Shown: positions 23,914 to 35,330 of the stretch, in pieces
How positions within the stretch are numbered: the first letter of the stretch is position 1
Layout: each line of letters starts with the position of its first letter
Assembly: GCA_958298945.1 (NCBI GenBank)
Contig: OY282606.1
Coordinates: 43,227,920 to 43,291,919 of the forward strand
Direction: 5' to 3'
DNA: 64,000 bases
DNA from: Atherix ibis
Taxonomy: Eukaryota; Arthropoda; Insecta; Diptera; Athericidae
Translations under genes and position numbers: made by a program
The notes under the pieces: model-generated
The model's database searches: none
The model's input: the letters and a program-made list of their open reading frames with translations, nothing else
Told to the model about the DNA's origin: nothing

Positions 23914-24040
23914 TACAAATCTCCATATTTTGATTGCCTCGAACATGCTCGATCAAGGGAGAGGCTGTTCGTACAAAATATGTTCGAGCATATATTACAC
24001 CGCTCGAACCAAATAAATGGACGATGATTTTTCCTCAAAT

Positions 24041-26416
24041 TCGAGCTTTTCGCGAATGGTGCAATCATATCTTTAGTATTTAATCGTAAACTATTTTAAC
24101 AAAAGCCAATATTTATCCAAAAATAAAACAAAAATTTTTTTTATGAAAGTTTATAAGCTACTTCGGTATCGATTATTTTCGATACAAAAAAAAAAAAACC
24201 TCCGAAGAGAATTAAAAAAAAAAACACATTTGTATTATTTTAAGAATAGAATAAACAATTAAAATATCCATGAAGTAATTAACTTAATCAAAAACAAAAC
24301 TAATTTTGCAGAAGAATAATAATAACCTGACAACATTTTTCTTTTTCTAATAGAGAAATACACTTAAAATGCCAGCTAAACATATTTAATTATTTGAATG
24401 AAAACTTTTTCGTACAGTACAATTCTATCAATTTCATGGTTGTTTGTTTATTATTTAAATATTTAACTTAAATAAGAATTCAATTAGGGAGTACTACTTA
24501 TTTAACGATAACTTCTCTAACAGTGCACATACCCCATGTCTTCTCTTCATTCTATTTATTTATTATTAATAAAAGTTGTAAATCTTCTACTCAACATTAA
24601 TCTTTTTACAGTAATTACATACAAACATTTATATATATTTGTGTGTATGTATGTATTAGTATAGGAAGGTTCCCATTTGGTAAATTATACAAGTATATGT
24701 GAAAAAGTTTGTTTATCTAGCAAATTTTCTATCTTCTTGTAATTTTCTCATATTTAACAGAAAATCGAATACGACCAAATATAGTAAGTATTAAATACTA
24801 TCAAATCGAACCATGATGAAAATAATGTACATTAATTGATATAGGATACTTGCAACTCCGGGGGGGTTCTATATGAAAGAGGGGGAAAAGTTCAAAAGGT
24901 TATTTGCGTTTAATAATAACGAATCCTACTGTTATTTAATTTATAGCATTTCGCAGTCAGCGTCGCCTTATTCAATATCCTGAATTAATGGAAACTTTTG
25001 GGTATCTTTAATATTTGCACCTAGGAAAACAGTATACGAAAGCATACCATCTACTTTATGCTACCCTTCCCCTTACACTAAATTCTGTCAGACTGTCTTT
25101 ATTTAGTTTCAATTTTTCCCCATCCTTTTCTATTTTCCTTTTTAAAAGGCACAGCACAAATGCAAAAAAAAAATCTCTCTATACACATACATACTCTTGT
25201 TTAATTTTTCTGCTCTAATATAAATAGTTCTGTGTTTTTTTATTTTTACTAAGTATGTATGTATTCTCGTAATTATTAAATATTTATAGAATAAAAAATG
25301 CGTTCTAATGGAATTTTTTCCTCCCTCCCAGTCCAATCAGCAAGCATCAACTCTCAATTGAACTCATTGGAAAATTGAAATATTACAACATAAAAAAAAT
25401 TGCCTACTAATTTTTTACAGTAATTTTGACAATTTTAAAAAATAATTTTTAACAAAACTTTACAACTTTCGGAGACATTAATGTTTATTTGTTGTTGAAA
25501 AGTTTTAATTTCAAATATCACCATACGGTCCCAATAGTACTTGTTGGAAAGAACAAGGGATTGATGATTAATTATTTTAAATAAACATAAAATTACTACC
25601 ACCCCCCCACCTCACCAGAAATATTCACATTTTCTCTATGAAAATTCACTTTGTAATTTTTCTAGTTCATTTTTTTTTTTGGTTTTATTACCATTATTAT
25701 TATTTTTTTCATCTTGTACAATTATGCCATATTTTATATTGTATCAAAAATTAACAACATTAACCCAAGGATAATCCAAACTTCCGCCTAGATTGGGTAG
25801 CTGTACATATATATGTAAGATAAAAAGGATCTAGGCAGAAGTACTGGTTCTATTTTGGTTTTGAATTTGAACATTTCGCACCTGCCACCATCGGCATAAG
25901 TGTTGAAGCAGAAATGGACATGGTAGATGGTTATTTTGTGGTATACCTCATATTCGTACACAAACACAATCATGTTCTCATATAGAAACCAGATCGGTAA
26001 ATTAATTTTAAATATGATATATAACGAAATACAGCCAATCATAATACCTAGTATTGTAAATAGCTTCTACGGGCTCACTAATGAAGGTTTACCGCAAAAA
26101 CTTTTCTCATATTCCTGATAGACTCATTTTGTGCGGCTTTTAAAGAGTCCCTTCGGCTTTTCCATATTTCACAAATAAAGTTATTGGGTAGTTAAAATAA
26201 AAGCCGAACCATCAACGTGATATATTGAGATGCAAACATGTTTTTAACGCGTGCATATTTACCATTTAATAATAGACCCATCCTTTTACCATCCACACAC
26301 TAACCTCATCGATAAGGGACAGGGTAGATATTTTGTTACATTAATGGCTTTTTTTTATACGTATAAATTTATTTAACTTATGTATTCGAGAATATATGAT
26401 CAATTGATTTTTAATA
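24041..26416. other. no gene seen; AT-rich DNA
   Basis: A G-run near 24857-24864, a C-rich patch near 25603-25615 and (GTAT)n-like repeats near 24640-24655. The ORFs here are short and have no recognisable content. Confidence 0.5.
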
Positions 26417-26418
26417 TA

Positions 26419-27690
26419 CGAGTGTCGTTCAATAAGTCCTTAGAAAATCCAAGAAATTGCGCTCGTAGATAAAGTAGCATTATCGACAGGAAAGCTGTCA
26501 AAACTTCAGCTCGATCCATAGCGTAGGTCAATTTCTATCGTCGATTAAAGTTAACGACATTTATTTGTGCATAACAATGGAAAAAAGCGAGTTTAGGGCT
26601 GTCATCAAACATCTCCATTTGAAAGGCTTAAGCCCGAAAGAAATCAAAGCCGAGTTGGATGCAGTTCATGGCACATCTGTACCTGTGTTTGCAACGGTTT
26701 ACAATTGGGTGAATGAATTTAAACGTGGCCGTTCATCCACAAAAGATGAACATCGTTCAGGACGCCCAGTTGAGGTGTCTACTCCTGAAATTATCGACAA
26801 AATCCACGATCTGATTTTGAACGATCGGCGAATTAAAGTGCGCGAATTAGTTGAGGCCACGGGCATATCACAAGGTACAGTCGCTTCAATTTTGCATGAA
26901 AAATTGTCTGTGAAAAAAATTTCGGCAAGATGGGTGCCGCGTTTGCTCTCAGAGGAGAATAAGCGCAATCGTGTAGTGGACTCTGAGGCTATGTTGGCAC
27001 TCTTTCATCGCAATCCTGCCGAATTCCTTCGTCGATATGTCACTGTGGACGAAACCTGGATATACTACTACACTCCAGAAACGAAGAGACAGTCATCACA
27101 GTGGATTTTCAAGGGTAAACGGGCTCCGAAGAAGGCAAAAACAGTGCCATCGGCCGGCAAGGTGATGGCCACGGTCTTTTGGGATTCGCAGAGCATCATT
27201 TTTATCGACTACTTGGAAAAAGTAAAAACAATAACAGGAGCGTATTACGCGTCGTTATGGCAACGGTTGAGCGAGGAAATCAAAGAGAAACGCCCCCATC
27301 TGAAGAAGAAAAAAATCCTCTTGCATCAGGACAATGCGCGTGTGCACACCTGCGCTGTTTCCATGGCAAAAATTGTGGAATTGAGAATGGAATTGTTGCA
27401 GCATCCCGCTTATTCACCAGATTTAGCCCCGAGTGACTATTTTCTTTTCCCCAATCTGAAGAAATGGCTTGGCCGACGACGGTTCACTTCCAACGAGGAC
27501 GTCATTGCTCAAACGGATGAGTATTTTGCAGAACTTCCGAAATCCTATTTTTTTAACGGGATAAAAATTTTGGAAAAACAGTTGGAAAAGTGTGTAGAGC
27601 TAAAAGGAGATTATGTTGAAAAATAAATAAATTTTTTTTAAAAAAACCGTTTTTTCCATCTTTTTCAAAGGACTTATTGAACGACGCTCG
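26419..27690 (+). mobile_element. irritans-type mariner (family B), copy B2, intact
   Basis: The left end CGAGTGTCGTTCAATAAG at 26419 and the complementary right end CGAGCGTCGTTCAATAAG finishing at 27690 are flanked by TA (26417-26418 and 27691-27692). Length is 1272 bp. The two ends differ at one base in the first 18. It carries a full-length open transposase frame, the only one in the window, and its sister B1 (12015-13275) is inverted relative to it. Confidence 0.97.
26577..27626 (+). CDS. mariner transposase, full length, D,D34D
   Basis: A 349-codon uninterrupted frame, the usual length for mariner transposases. I use the ATG at 26577 (MEKSEFRAV) because relatives in the window start at the same MEK; the upstream in-frame TTG is not needed. 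Order: a first helix-turn-helix near residues 1-50 (KGLSPKEIKAELDAVHG), an AT-hook-like SGRPVE near 61-66, a second helix-turn-helix near 70-110 (ELVEATGISQGTVASIL), the linker ARWVPRLL, then the DDE/D domain with Asp158 (VTVDETW), Asp252 (LHQDNARVH) and Asp287 (SPDLAPSDYFLF). Thirty-four residues separate the last two, as in mariners. The product would cut and paste the element at TA sites in the nucleus. No lesion is visible, so it may be active. Expression and activity are unknown; relative to the minus-strand host exons it is in antisense orientation. Confidence 0.95.
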   Translation: MEKSEFRAVIKHLHLKGLSPKEIKAELDAVHGTSVPVFATVYNWVNEFKRGRSSTKDEHRSGRPVEVSTPEIIDKIHDLILNDRRIKVRELVEATGISQGTVASILHEKLSVKKISARWVPRLLSEENKRNRVVDSEAMLALFHRNPAEFLRRYVTVDETWIYYYTPETKRQSSQWIFKGKRAPKKAKTVPSAGKVMATVFWDSQSIIFIDYLEKVKTITGAYYASLWQRLSEEIKEKRPHLKKKKILLHQDNARVHTCAVSMAKIVELRMELLQHPAYSPDLAPSDYFLFPNLKKWLGRRRFTSNEDVIAQTDEYFAELPKSYFFNGIKILEKQLEKCVELKGDYVEK

Positions 27691-27692
27691 TA

Positions 27693-30600
27693 CTCTTTCC
27701 AGAAATAACAAAACAAAAAAAAAGTTTTCTTTCTTAAAGAAACAAATCCATTTTATTTTTAATTCAAGATAAAATCATCTATTATTTATCTAATCCATTT
27801 AAAAAAAATAAACTAAAATGCATTTCATTGCGGTCAGCACGAAGGTCCAAATTAAATTGCAACAAAATTGATTTGCCCATCAGAAATCGTTTTAAAATCT
27901 TTGTGGAATTAAAAAGTGATCTTTATCGAGCCCGATGGACTGAAATTTCGAGCAAGACTGTAAAAATATTAGTGGCACTAGGAATTCGTTAGGCCGATAT
28001 TGACCACACCTGTGCGAACGAATCGCTTGATTAGGGATCGTGAGCACATTTATTGGGCTGATCAGATGTGGGATATGATCTATCGAGCCCACATTTTAAC
28101 TCTACGTGAATGATGCACATTTTTTTTTTAGACTTAAGAGAGGCGAAAAACTATAACAGAAAAAAGTCTGCAAATAGTACCACCACGGACTGAAATTGAT
28201 AGTGGCTAGGATATTGCCCAGACACCATTCAACAATTGAAAATAGAAATAAATGAGGTGTGGGAGTGCAAAATTTCTTCAACAATTTAGAAGATCAATGA
28301 AAAACGACTGTCAAACTGTCATTGATGCTAAAAGGAGCTGCACCCAAACAAGAAATTTTAAGTGCGTTAAAAAAATTTAAAAAAACGGACTATTTGTTCC
28401 GTATCTAAACTATAGGCAATTTAGAATGGCAGTTATTAGATAATTGCCTATATATATAAAACTATAGGCAATTAGAATGACAGTTGAGATATTTTTACTT
28501 ATAGTTTGTCACTTATCGAAGCTATTCGTAGATCGTCAAATCTTCCAGTGCTCAATGAAATTTGCGGCAATTTCTTAAACCCGATGTTTCGGGTTGCATT
28601 AAGTTTGCATACATGTTGGCATCCAGAGTAATGAGTAAACTAATAGATTGGCGTCGGTGGCTCTTCCATCCCCCGTTCAGAGCTAACTGAAACCCCGGAT
28701 TTGCTCGATATTGCACTAACCATCATTATTCATGCCTAGACAAACAGACTGCACCAACAGTGAATTTCTGTCAGCATATTGGACAAACATAGGCAAATTC
28801 CGGGCAACGTAACACTTAACCATGATATTCTCATCGATAACCTACCTCGCCCTTGATACTATTCTTAAGGTGGTCAATCCCATATTTTGAATGAATGCCA
28901 CTTAACCCAGAAATTCTTTTTAAATAGGACTCCTTCCATTATGGCGTTCCTAGACCCAACAATTTTATTTCAACGTCTCGTTTAAACATTTTAATATACT
29001 CCAAAAAATTTTACTTCCTTCGACTTTTCCCTATAATTAACTGTCGACCAGTTTCAGTTGGGAAGCTGCCAACCCAAATCTACTTGGTGAAAATGGCCTC
29101 ATCGTCGTGGCGCTACTAAATCATCTCTGGCTCATTCCAGAGATTTTACATAAATACATACAAAGAAGTTTATACTATAGTTAATCCAATTCTATGAGTT
29201 TAAAGGAAAATAAAATAAAATTAAAAAAACCAACAACAAATATCCTTAAAAAATTGATTCAAATCCTGAATTTATTTATTGTAGTCTATAATTAAGCGAC
29301 CAGAATAACTTATTCGTTCCAGTTTTATATGCTCTCCAATACGAGTATCTCGAAATTGGATTTATTTAAGTTTATTAAGTGTAATTAAACATTTGTAATG
29401 CTGATAAGTATGCTTATAGTTTGTATTTGTGTAAACAGGACTAGACTTTATACTCCTTCAGATAATTGAAAAACACTTTAAGAAAAGTAAAAATCATCCT
29501 CAATAAACTAACCGAATCGACTGGTAATTATGAAATAAATACCACCTAACTGGTCGTTTAAAAAAATCAATTTATTCGTTCGAAGGCTTAAAATAAGTAT
29601 TGTGTGATTATGAATTTACGATGTCCAAGAAAAATTCTCAGCCGATTGTAGAAAGCTGCTATTCTGACTCCACACAACTGTGAAAGGGGTTATATAAGAC
29701 GAACGACATACAATATTTATTGCAAAATAAACTGACAATCAAAGTGTTAATTCAGTGAACTTGGCGTTCTTGTAAACCTCAATGAAAATATATTGCCAGG
29801 GATTCAGTCTATAATTATACTGGTAGGTACTTATACCTGTACACATCCTTTAAGCCAAGATATGAATTACGCTCCAATAGCGACAGTATATCACCCCGTT
29901 TGATGGCAATCATTATGGGGGTGATATGAGAATAAAATGCACTTTGTTTGTAGCCGACTTGGTGGTCTGTAGCCAAGGAATGGTTGTGGGCAGAACCATT
30001 GATTCCAATTGCCTCTTGTATAACTACTGCTAGAAACCATAATAAATACTTTACCACCGAGTGCCACGTACCAAGGAAGCGTGAAAGCGCCCTGACGAAT
30101 AGTGGAATATTTTATGTGCACGCAAGGAGTCACATGGGTGGACTTGTGGAAGTATGAGAGAGCTGTGAACACAATCGACAATCGACAATCCAAAGACTTG
30201 CCTTTATTTATGTTCTAATTTTACATGAAAATGTTTGCAATAAAATCAATTTTACTATTTGTCTAGTTCGGTTGAACAGAGAATGAAGGACGAAAGCCGA
30301 GCATATCAATAAATTGCCCATTTCGTGTTCTATGATTATTCTTTCATGGCGTTATTTATTGTGGCCGTTCTGAACAGTAGCAACAAGCCTCAGGCACGCA
30401 CTCAGTTCCCAAAGCTACGCTACAATTTCTCCTCACTGGAGGAGCTATATACGTCTTCTATTACTGATGGCGCTCTTTAGATTCTTCTGGTTAACTCAAT
30501 AAAGAAGACATCAAAGTCAGTGTAACTTTTGATTATTGGCGGCTGCTTTTCATAATTTACACATCACATCATGACCCAAACCCAGCCCGCCGCAAGTAAA

Positions 30601-31030
30601 TTGCTTAAATTCATCTAAAAATATTTATGGATACTATAGGGATGAAATGTGATTTGATTTTTAATAGATTCCCCTTTTTATTTATTTATTATTTGATTAA
30701 TCAATTTGATTAGTGAGGCTTCGATTGTACTGTAATAAAATATTTAGCTTAATAAATTCGTTTGTTTATTTCTAATTTCAATGAAAGGATATGAAAATTT
30801 TATTAGTTTAGAATTTTTTATTGAAATTGTTTTAATATAGAATTTTTTATTAATACTGTTAATTTTTATAGAAAATTGAAAAGAATTTTTATATGAAAAT
30901 CCGCTATAAAAGGAAATTTTCCTGATGCTTTTACGTCATGTGTGTTTTATAAGTCATTTCAAGTGCATGTCATCAATTATTATTTAATCTCACAGGAGAT
31001 TTCCAAAATTATATCTTTGTCTTAACTTAC
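27693..31030. other. no gene assigned; probable intron
   Basis: More mixed base composition than most of the window between 27830 and 30500, but no frame I can name. 29815-30193 carries two overlapping minus-strand frames of 80 and 100 codons; one begins with a hydrophobic stretch (YLLWFLAVVI) but has no ATG. 28407-28485 is a small repeat listed separately. Confidence 0.4.
28407..28485. repeat. short direct repeat with a 12-bp palindrome
   Basis: aaactataggcaatt-agaatg-cagtt occurs at 28407-28434 and 28459-28485. Between them taattgcctata (28441-28452) pairs with tataggcaatta (28464-28475), giving a potential hairpin. Confidence 0.8.
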
Positions 31031-31151
31031 CAATTCCTGCCAGGACAGAATTTGTGTCCAATTTAGCTTTTTTAGTGGCTAAATCTTGATTATTATTATC
31101 ACATGTGGGTGCCATGACTGCTGATTGACTTAAAAGCTCTTCACTACCTCT
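31031..31151 (-). CDS. heph: N-terminal exon of polypyrimidine-tract-binding protein (hephaestus)
   Basis: On the minus strand a long pyrimidine tract ending ctatttacag (acceptor at 31152-31154) leads into a 121-bp open segment closed by a consensus donor gtaagt (31030-31025). The peptide begins RGSEELLSQSAVMAPTCD, continues NNNQDLATKKAKLD and ends TNSVLAGI plus one base. PTBP1 has an exon starting at the same phase with RGSDELF after Thr-Lys, and from memory fly hephaestus has RGSDELL with DNNNQDLATKKAKLE. The segment lies before RRM1, in the region with the nuclear localisation signal (KKAKLD here). The protein binds pyrimidine-rich RNA and controls splicing and RNA localisation. Upstream exons should be at higher coordinates and the RRM exons at lower ones; I found neither in the window. 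Confidence 0.85.
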
Positions 31152-34100
31152 CTGTAAATAGAAAATAGAAAAAAAAATATTGTCATTAGTAAATATTTTT
31201 CAAAAAAATATTTTCTTAAAAGTTAATTTATACATTTTTCTAATTTTTAATGGTATTTTTACGAAATAGTTTTTATGTATTTTTTTTTTTCAAAACAATT
31301 ACTGCCCAACAAAATCTAATGTTTTATGCAAAAAAAAAAACCAAATATATATATAACAGTATTACAACAAAAAAAAACCACAATTAAAAAATATACTTTA
31401 AATAATTAGGCAAATAAACAGTTGGAAATAAACGTAAACAATCAAAATTATTTTTATGGTAATTATTAAAATTGTTTATGGTAATTTTTAAATTTTTAAT
31501 TTTCAACTTTTTACACATAAATTCAAGCTTTTAAATATTTTTATTAGGTTTTTTAATCTTTTAATTAAGATTTTTATATGTTTTTTTTCTTTATTTTAAC
31601 ATTTTCTTCATATTCTATAAAATTTCCCTGTTGGTTTACCTAGGGCCAATCAAATTAATACTTGTACTATTTGATTTAGAAATTTTCCAGTTCAATTTCC
31701 TCATAATAATAAATATAATTTGTTCTCGGCCACAGGCCACACATTCTCTTAATGAACTTTTCATTCTTTTAATCTTGTATATAAATTTATATATATTTAT
31801 CATGAAGAACAAAAACAATTATACAAAATTACTTTCAGTTTTTATTTATTTTTAAACCGAATCGTATTTATTGAAAAGAGAATAAAACATAGAGAAAAGC
31901 TTATGATATGTAAGGGAGGAGAACAAAGTGAAATAAAATTTTGTTAAAGTAAATAAATTTGCATGTATGTTAAATTTCGACTGAGAATTTATTCAAAGTT
32001 CAAAGGAAAACCACAGTTCGTACCAAAAACCACATTAGTAACAAATCCGTATTATATTTTACCCCCCCCCCCTTCTCTAGGAGGGGTTAAAAGATTCCTT
32101 TTACCCTTTCATTCAGCTGTTAAATAATATTTTTCATCATTTACTTGGTAATATTTGGGTATACTATGTACAGAATGAACGAGGTTTTGTTGAATTGTGA
32201 TGAAGTCTTTGGTGGTTAAATTTATTGTAGAAGAGACTGGCTGCCTAGCTTAGATATACTAAATTGAGTCTTTGTTAGAATAAATGTAGTACTAGAATAC
32301 AAATGAACGGAAGGATTAAGCAAAGGTGGCTACTTATTAAAAGACTCTATTGTATTGTGTTAGGTAAAAAGATTGGGAGGTCGAGACCATATAAGATACA
32401 AATGGGGAGAAAGTTAAGGTAGGAAGACCTATAAGCACCTTTCATTCTAGAATATTCAAAAGGAGTATCGTTCACTGTGTTTTGATAAAAAGCAACAGAA
32501 CAAAGAATAGGAAGCAAGGCATATCCGTACGGATACATGAATAAGAGGGCATCCTGGTTCTGGTATTTCGATTTTCGGGAAGTGCAACCTACTCTATGAG
32601 TGCAAACGTTTATATATTACCCTATACCCCCACATACCTAGAGAATTTATGGGTTTGGTTCGGATTTAAATACATCTCTCGATTATGACCTGTGTGAAGT
32701 GAAGAAACGTTAACCAAACAGACTCTCGACACATTCAAGCTTTCTCTTTCAATCATTTCATATCTCATCGGTATGATTTGCTGGTACAACCACATCAACA
32801 TGTTCCACAGCCAAACAAATAGTCAAACAAACATTGGAGTCTTGAAATAAATATGAATGTGTACAACAACAAAAAACCATATCTCCTATACCCTAGGTAA
32901 AGGTGAACATATTTTGTATACTCGTTTTTCATATAAGGCCGCGAGATTTAAATCTCTTGTGTAAGAAATTGAATCCTTTTTATAAAACACTCAGTATAGA
33001 TATATATAAATATGCGATAATATATTCTATTACACATTGCTTAAATATATTCTTACGTTCTAAAAATGTATAGTTAGTTACATCTACTTGTATACATATT
33101 AATCATAATAAAGAATGAAGACTTTTTCAAAATCTCAAGCAACCTTTTGTCGTATTGTTATTTTGTATAAGATTTCTAGGTTAAAATCTCACATTTGAAT
33201 TTGGCTTCTCTACAGTCAAGGTTTATATAAATTATGCTCATTCCTAATTAGTCTAGAAATTAAAAAATAAAATAAGAATTAAATATGAAAAATTGCGAAA
33301 GGATTTGTATTGAATTCACACCAAACGAGGTGAAATGTTAGAAATAAACAAAATAGAACTGAGAGAAAAAAGATTAAATAAAAGGACGAAAATGAAAAAG
33401 TTGTAAAATGGTATGATACTGAAGTGATGAACATGAACGAACAAGAAATAGGACGAAGGACCGATTCGACAGACAGATAAATGTATATAAATACACATGT
33501 GATAATTACAATTAACACACTAGGGAAATCTGAAGAAACTGTGAATTTATCTACACTCAACTAACATTCTTAATTCAGAGTACATACCGAAGTTTTTAGT
33601 ACTAGAGAATTTCACCTAAAAACAGTCACAAAAATGCCCTGCAGTATTTACTCATGATGAATGTTACTGTAAATCTACCTTGTTGATGTTTTAATAAGAT
33701 ACAAAATCTCAGAAGTGAAACTTTTTACATGAGTACTGATTTTAGCAAAAGTATTACACAGTAATGGTGGCAATGTCAAATTCTATTCAAGATGTACACA
33801 GGCAGATATTCAATTCCGTCTACGAGAGACTTTGTCGATTCAATTTATTCCTAAACCGTAATGTTAAGAATTCGACTACATTATTTGCTAATATTAGTTA
33901 ATTTTGAATAGTAAATTTTTTTATAATATACTAAAATACATTTTACTTCTTAGAATTTTGTTAATTTTCAACAATAAGATTTAAAAATATCTTTTTATTT
34001 GATAACAAAATAAAAAGAAAGTTTTTATGAAAAATATTCGTACAAATAACAAAATTTAAAATTTATATCAACTTCTCTTTTTCAAGTATTGAAATTTACA

Positions 34101-35158
34101 AATAAACATTTTTCTCTATAAACATGTTGCAGAAACATTCCATCTGTAAACATGCTGAGAGAATCTGGTCTACTAGCGAAATGTCAGTATTAATGGCAGC
34201 AATGGTCGCGTATTCATGCAATTCGTGCTTGGTGATCGTTGCACTACTCGAATACGAATTGCTTAACGAAAGGAGAAAAACTGAAACGAAGACTGCTTTG
34301 TTTCTATCTTTTAAATTATCAATCATTAAAATTACTATTAATTACTAAGTACAATAGAATCAACAAAAGGGAAAGAAATAATTTAATAATAAAAAAAAAT
34401 TTAAAAAAAGAAACGATTAAAAAATTTTATATTTAAAATACAAGGTGGATTGTCAAAAGCATAAGACGTGCTTTAAAAAACTGACTGAGAAATGACACTT
34501 GGGTGGATTGGGGAATAACGCCAAAGAGGTAATTCTTACACTTGTGCATCGAGGAGTGCTCTTATTCCTGCCGTATATTTTTTTATACATTGTGTCAAAT
34601 GTAAAAAATATGAAAAAAATTGTTTTTTCTGTTAAGTTGGTACTAATGTCTCAAATTGTCACATAGAGTGGTTTGGCGCGATCTGTCAACTGGTTTGTGT
34701 ACAGTAATTGGTTTTTGTCAGTCGATTTCAAGGATGCTCTGCGATTTGTAATAGGAACAAATAATATCGAACAAAGAATTTGACAGAAAATTTTTTTGCC
34801 AAAGAAAATATTAACAGTTGATGCTAAATTGAGGAATGGATACTGTGAGTTAGCTTCATCAGAAAGAAAGCTTAAGAGTGACATAAGGCTTTAAAAAATG
34901 GCCCAGAAATCGTAATCGACTGATGAGAAAATCGAACATAGCTTTGGGCAGATGGCTCAGGATCCGAATTTTTTTTCCCACGTTTCTAGTTGACGTTCTG
35001 CAAATGAAACGCCTAAATTCAGCATGACTTGTTCCGAAGAAGCTGAATTTTATTTAAAAAGGATGTTGAAAACATGCCTATTTGAACTTTACTTTCATGA
35101 AAAGCATAATTTTGACATTTGAAACGTGAGTTGCTGAGTTAGACATGCAAACTAGTGA
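31152..35158. other. no gene seen; probable hephaestus intron
   Basis: AT-rich with a C-run near 32060-32071. 34440-35150 is more complex and may be an old transposon body leading into the mariner-like scrap at 35159, but I could not identify it. Confidence 0.45.
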
Positions 35159-35330
35159 GTGACCAAGCTTCGATATGACGTTTACATAATGAGCCAAAAC
35201 TGTAAAAAAAACACTGTCAAAGTCGGTCGAATTACTAAAGTGATGCTGACTGTTTTGCTTAATTATTGTGGTTTTGTTCGTTTGGAACTTATACTAACAA
35301 TTTTGAGGCATTTAAGAAAAAAATTTCTAC
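35159..35330 (+). mobile_element. decayed mariner transposase scrap
   Basis: In two frames the plus strand reads EPKL-KKHCQSRSN and then KVMLTVLLNYCGFVRLEL. These resemble the EPRPKK..QSRS and KVLLTVFFDYRG segments just after the first catalytic Asp in mariner transposases of the GDESWVY type. Short and divergent. Confidence 0.4.

Larger units (their letters stand above)
22063..24040 (+). mobile_element. PIF/Harbinger-like remnant, copy 2, split by a mariner
   Basis: 22063-22649 and 23914-24040 together match copy 1 at 8985-9640 in order and strand. The interruption is the mariner at 22650-23913. This copy keeps RKRRTVDRERYYRNFAAVIT and NDFDYLLELIS, and an extra piece (tttgccaaacaagatacgcc) that would read like the KQDT motif of Harbinger transposases. 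It is less deleted than copy 1 but still lacks the catalytic domain. Confidence 0.6.

Noticed and set aside
27892..28092. Minus-strand frame in a less AT-rich patch as a possible exon
   Set aside because: No credible acceptor or donor at its edges and no recognisable peptide.
29690..30057. TATA-like ttatataag upstream of a small secreted-protein gene
   Set aside because: The only downstream plus-strand ATG opens a 10-codon frame, and the hydrophobic frame at 29815-30057 is on the other strand without an ATG.
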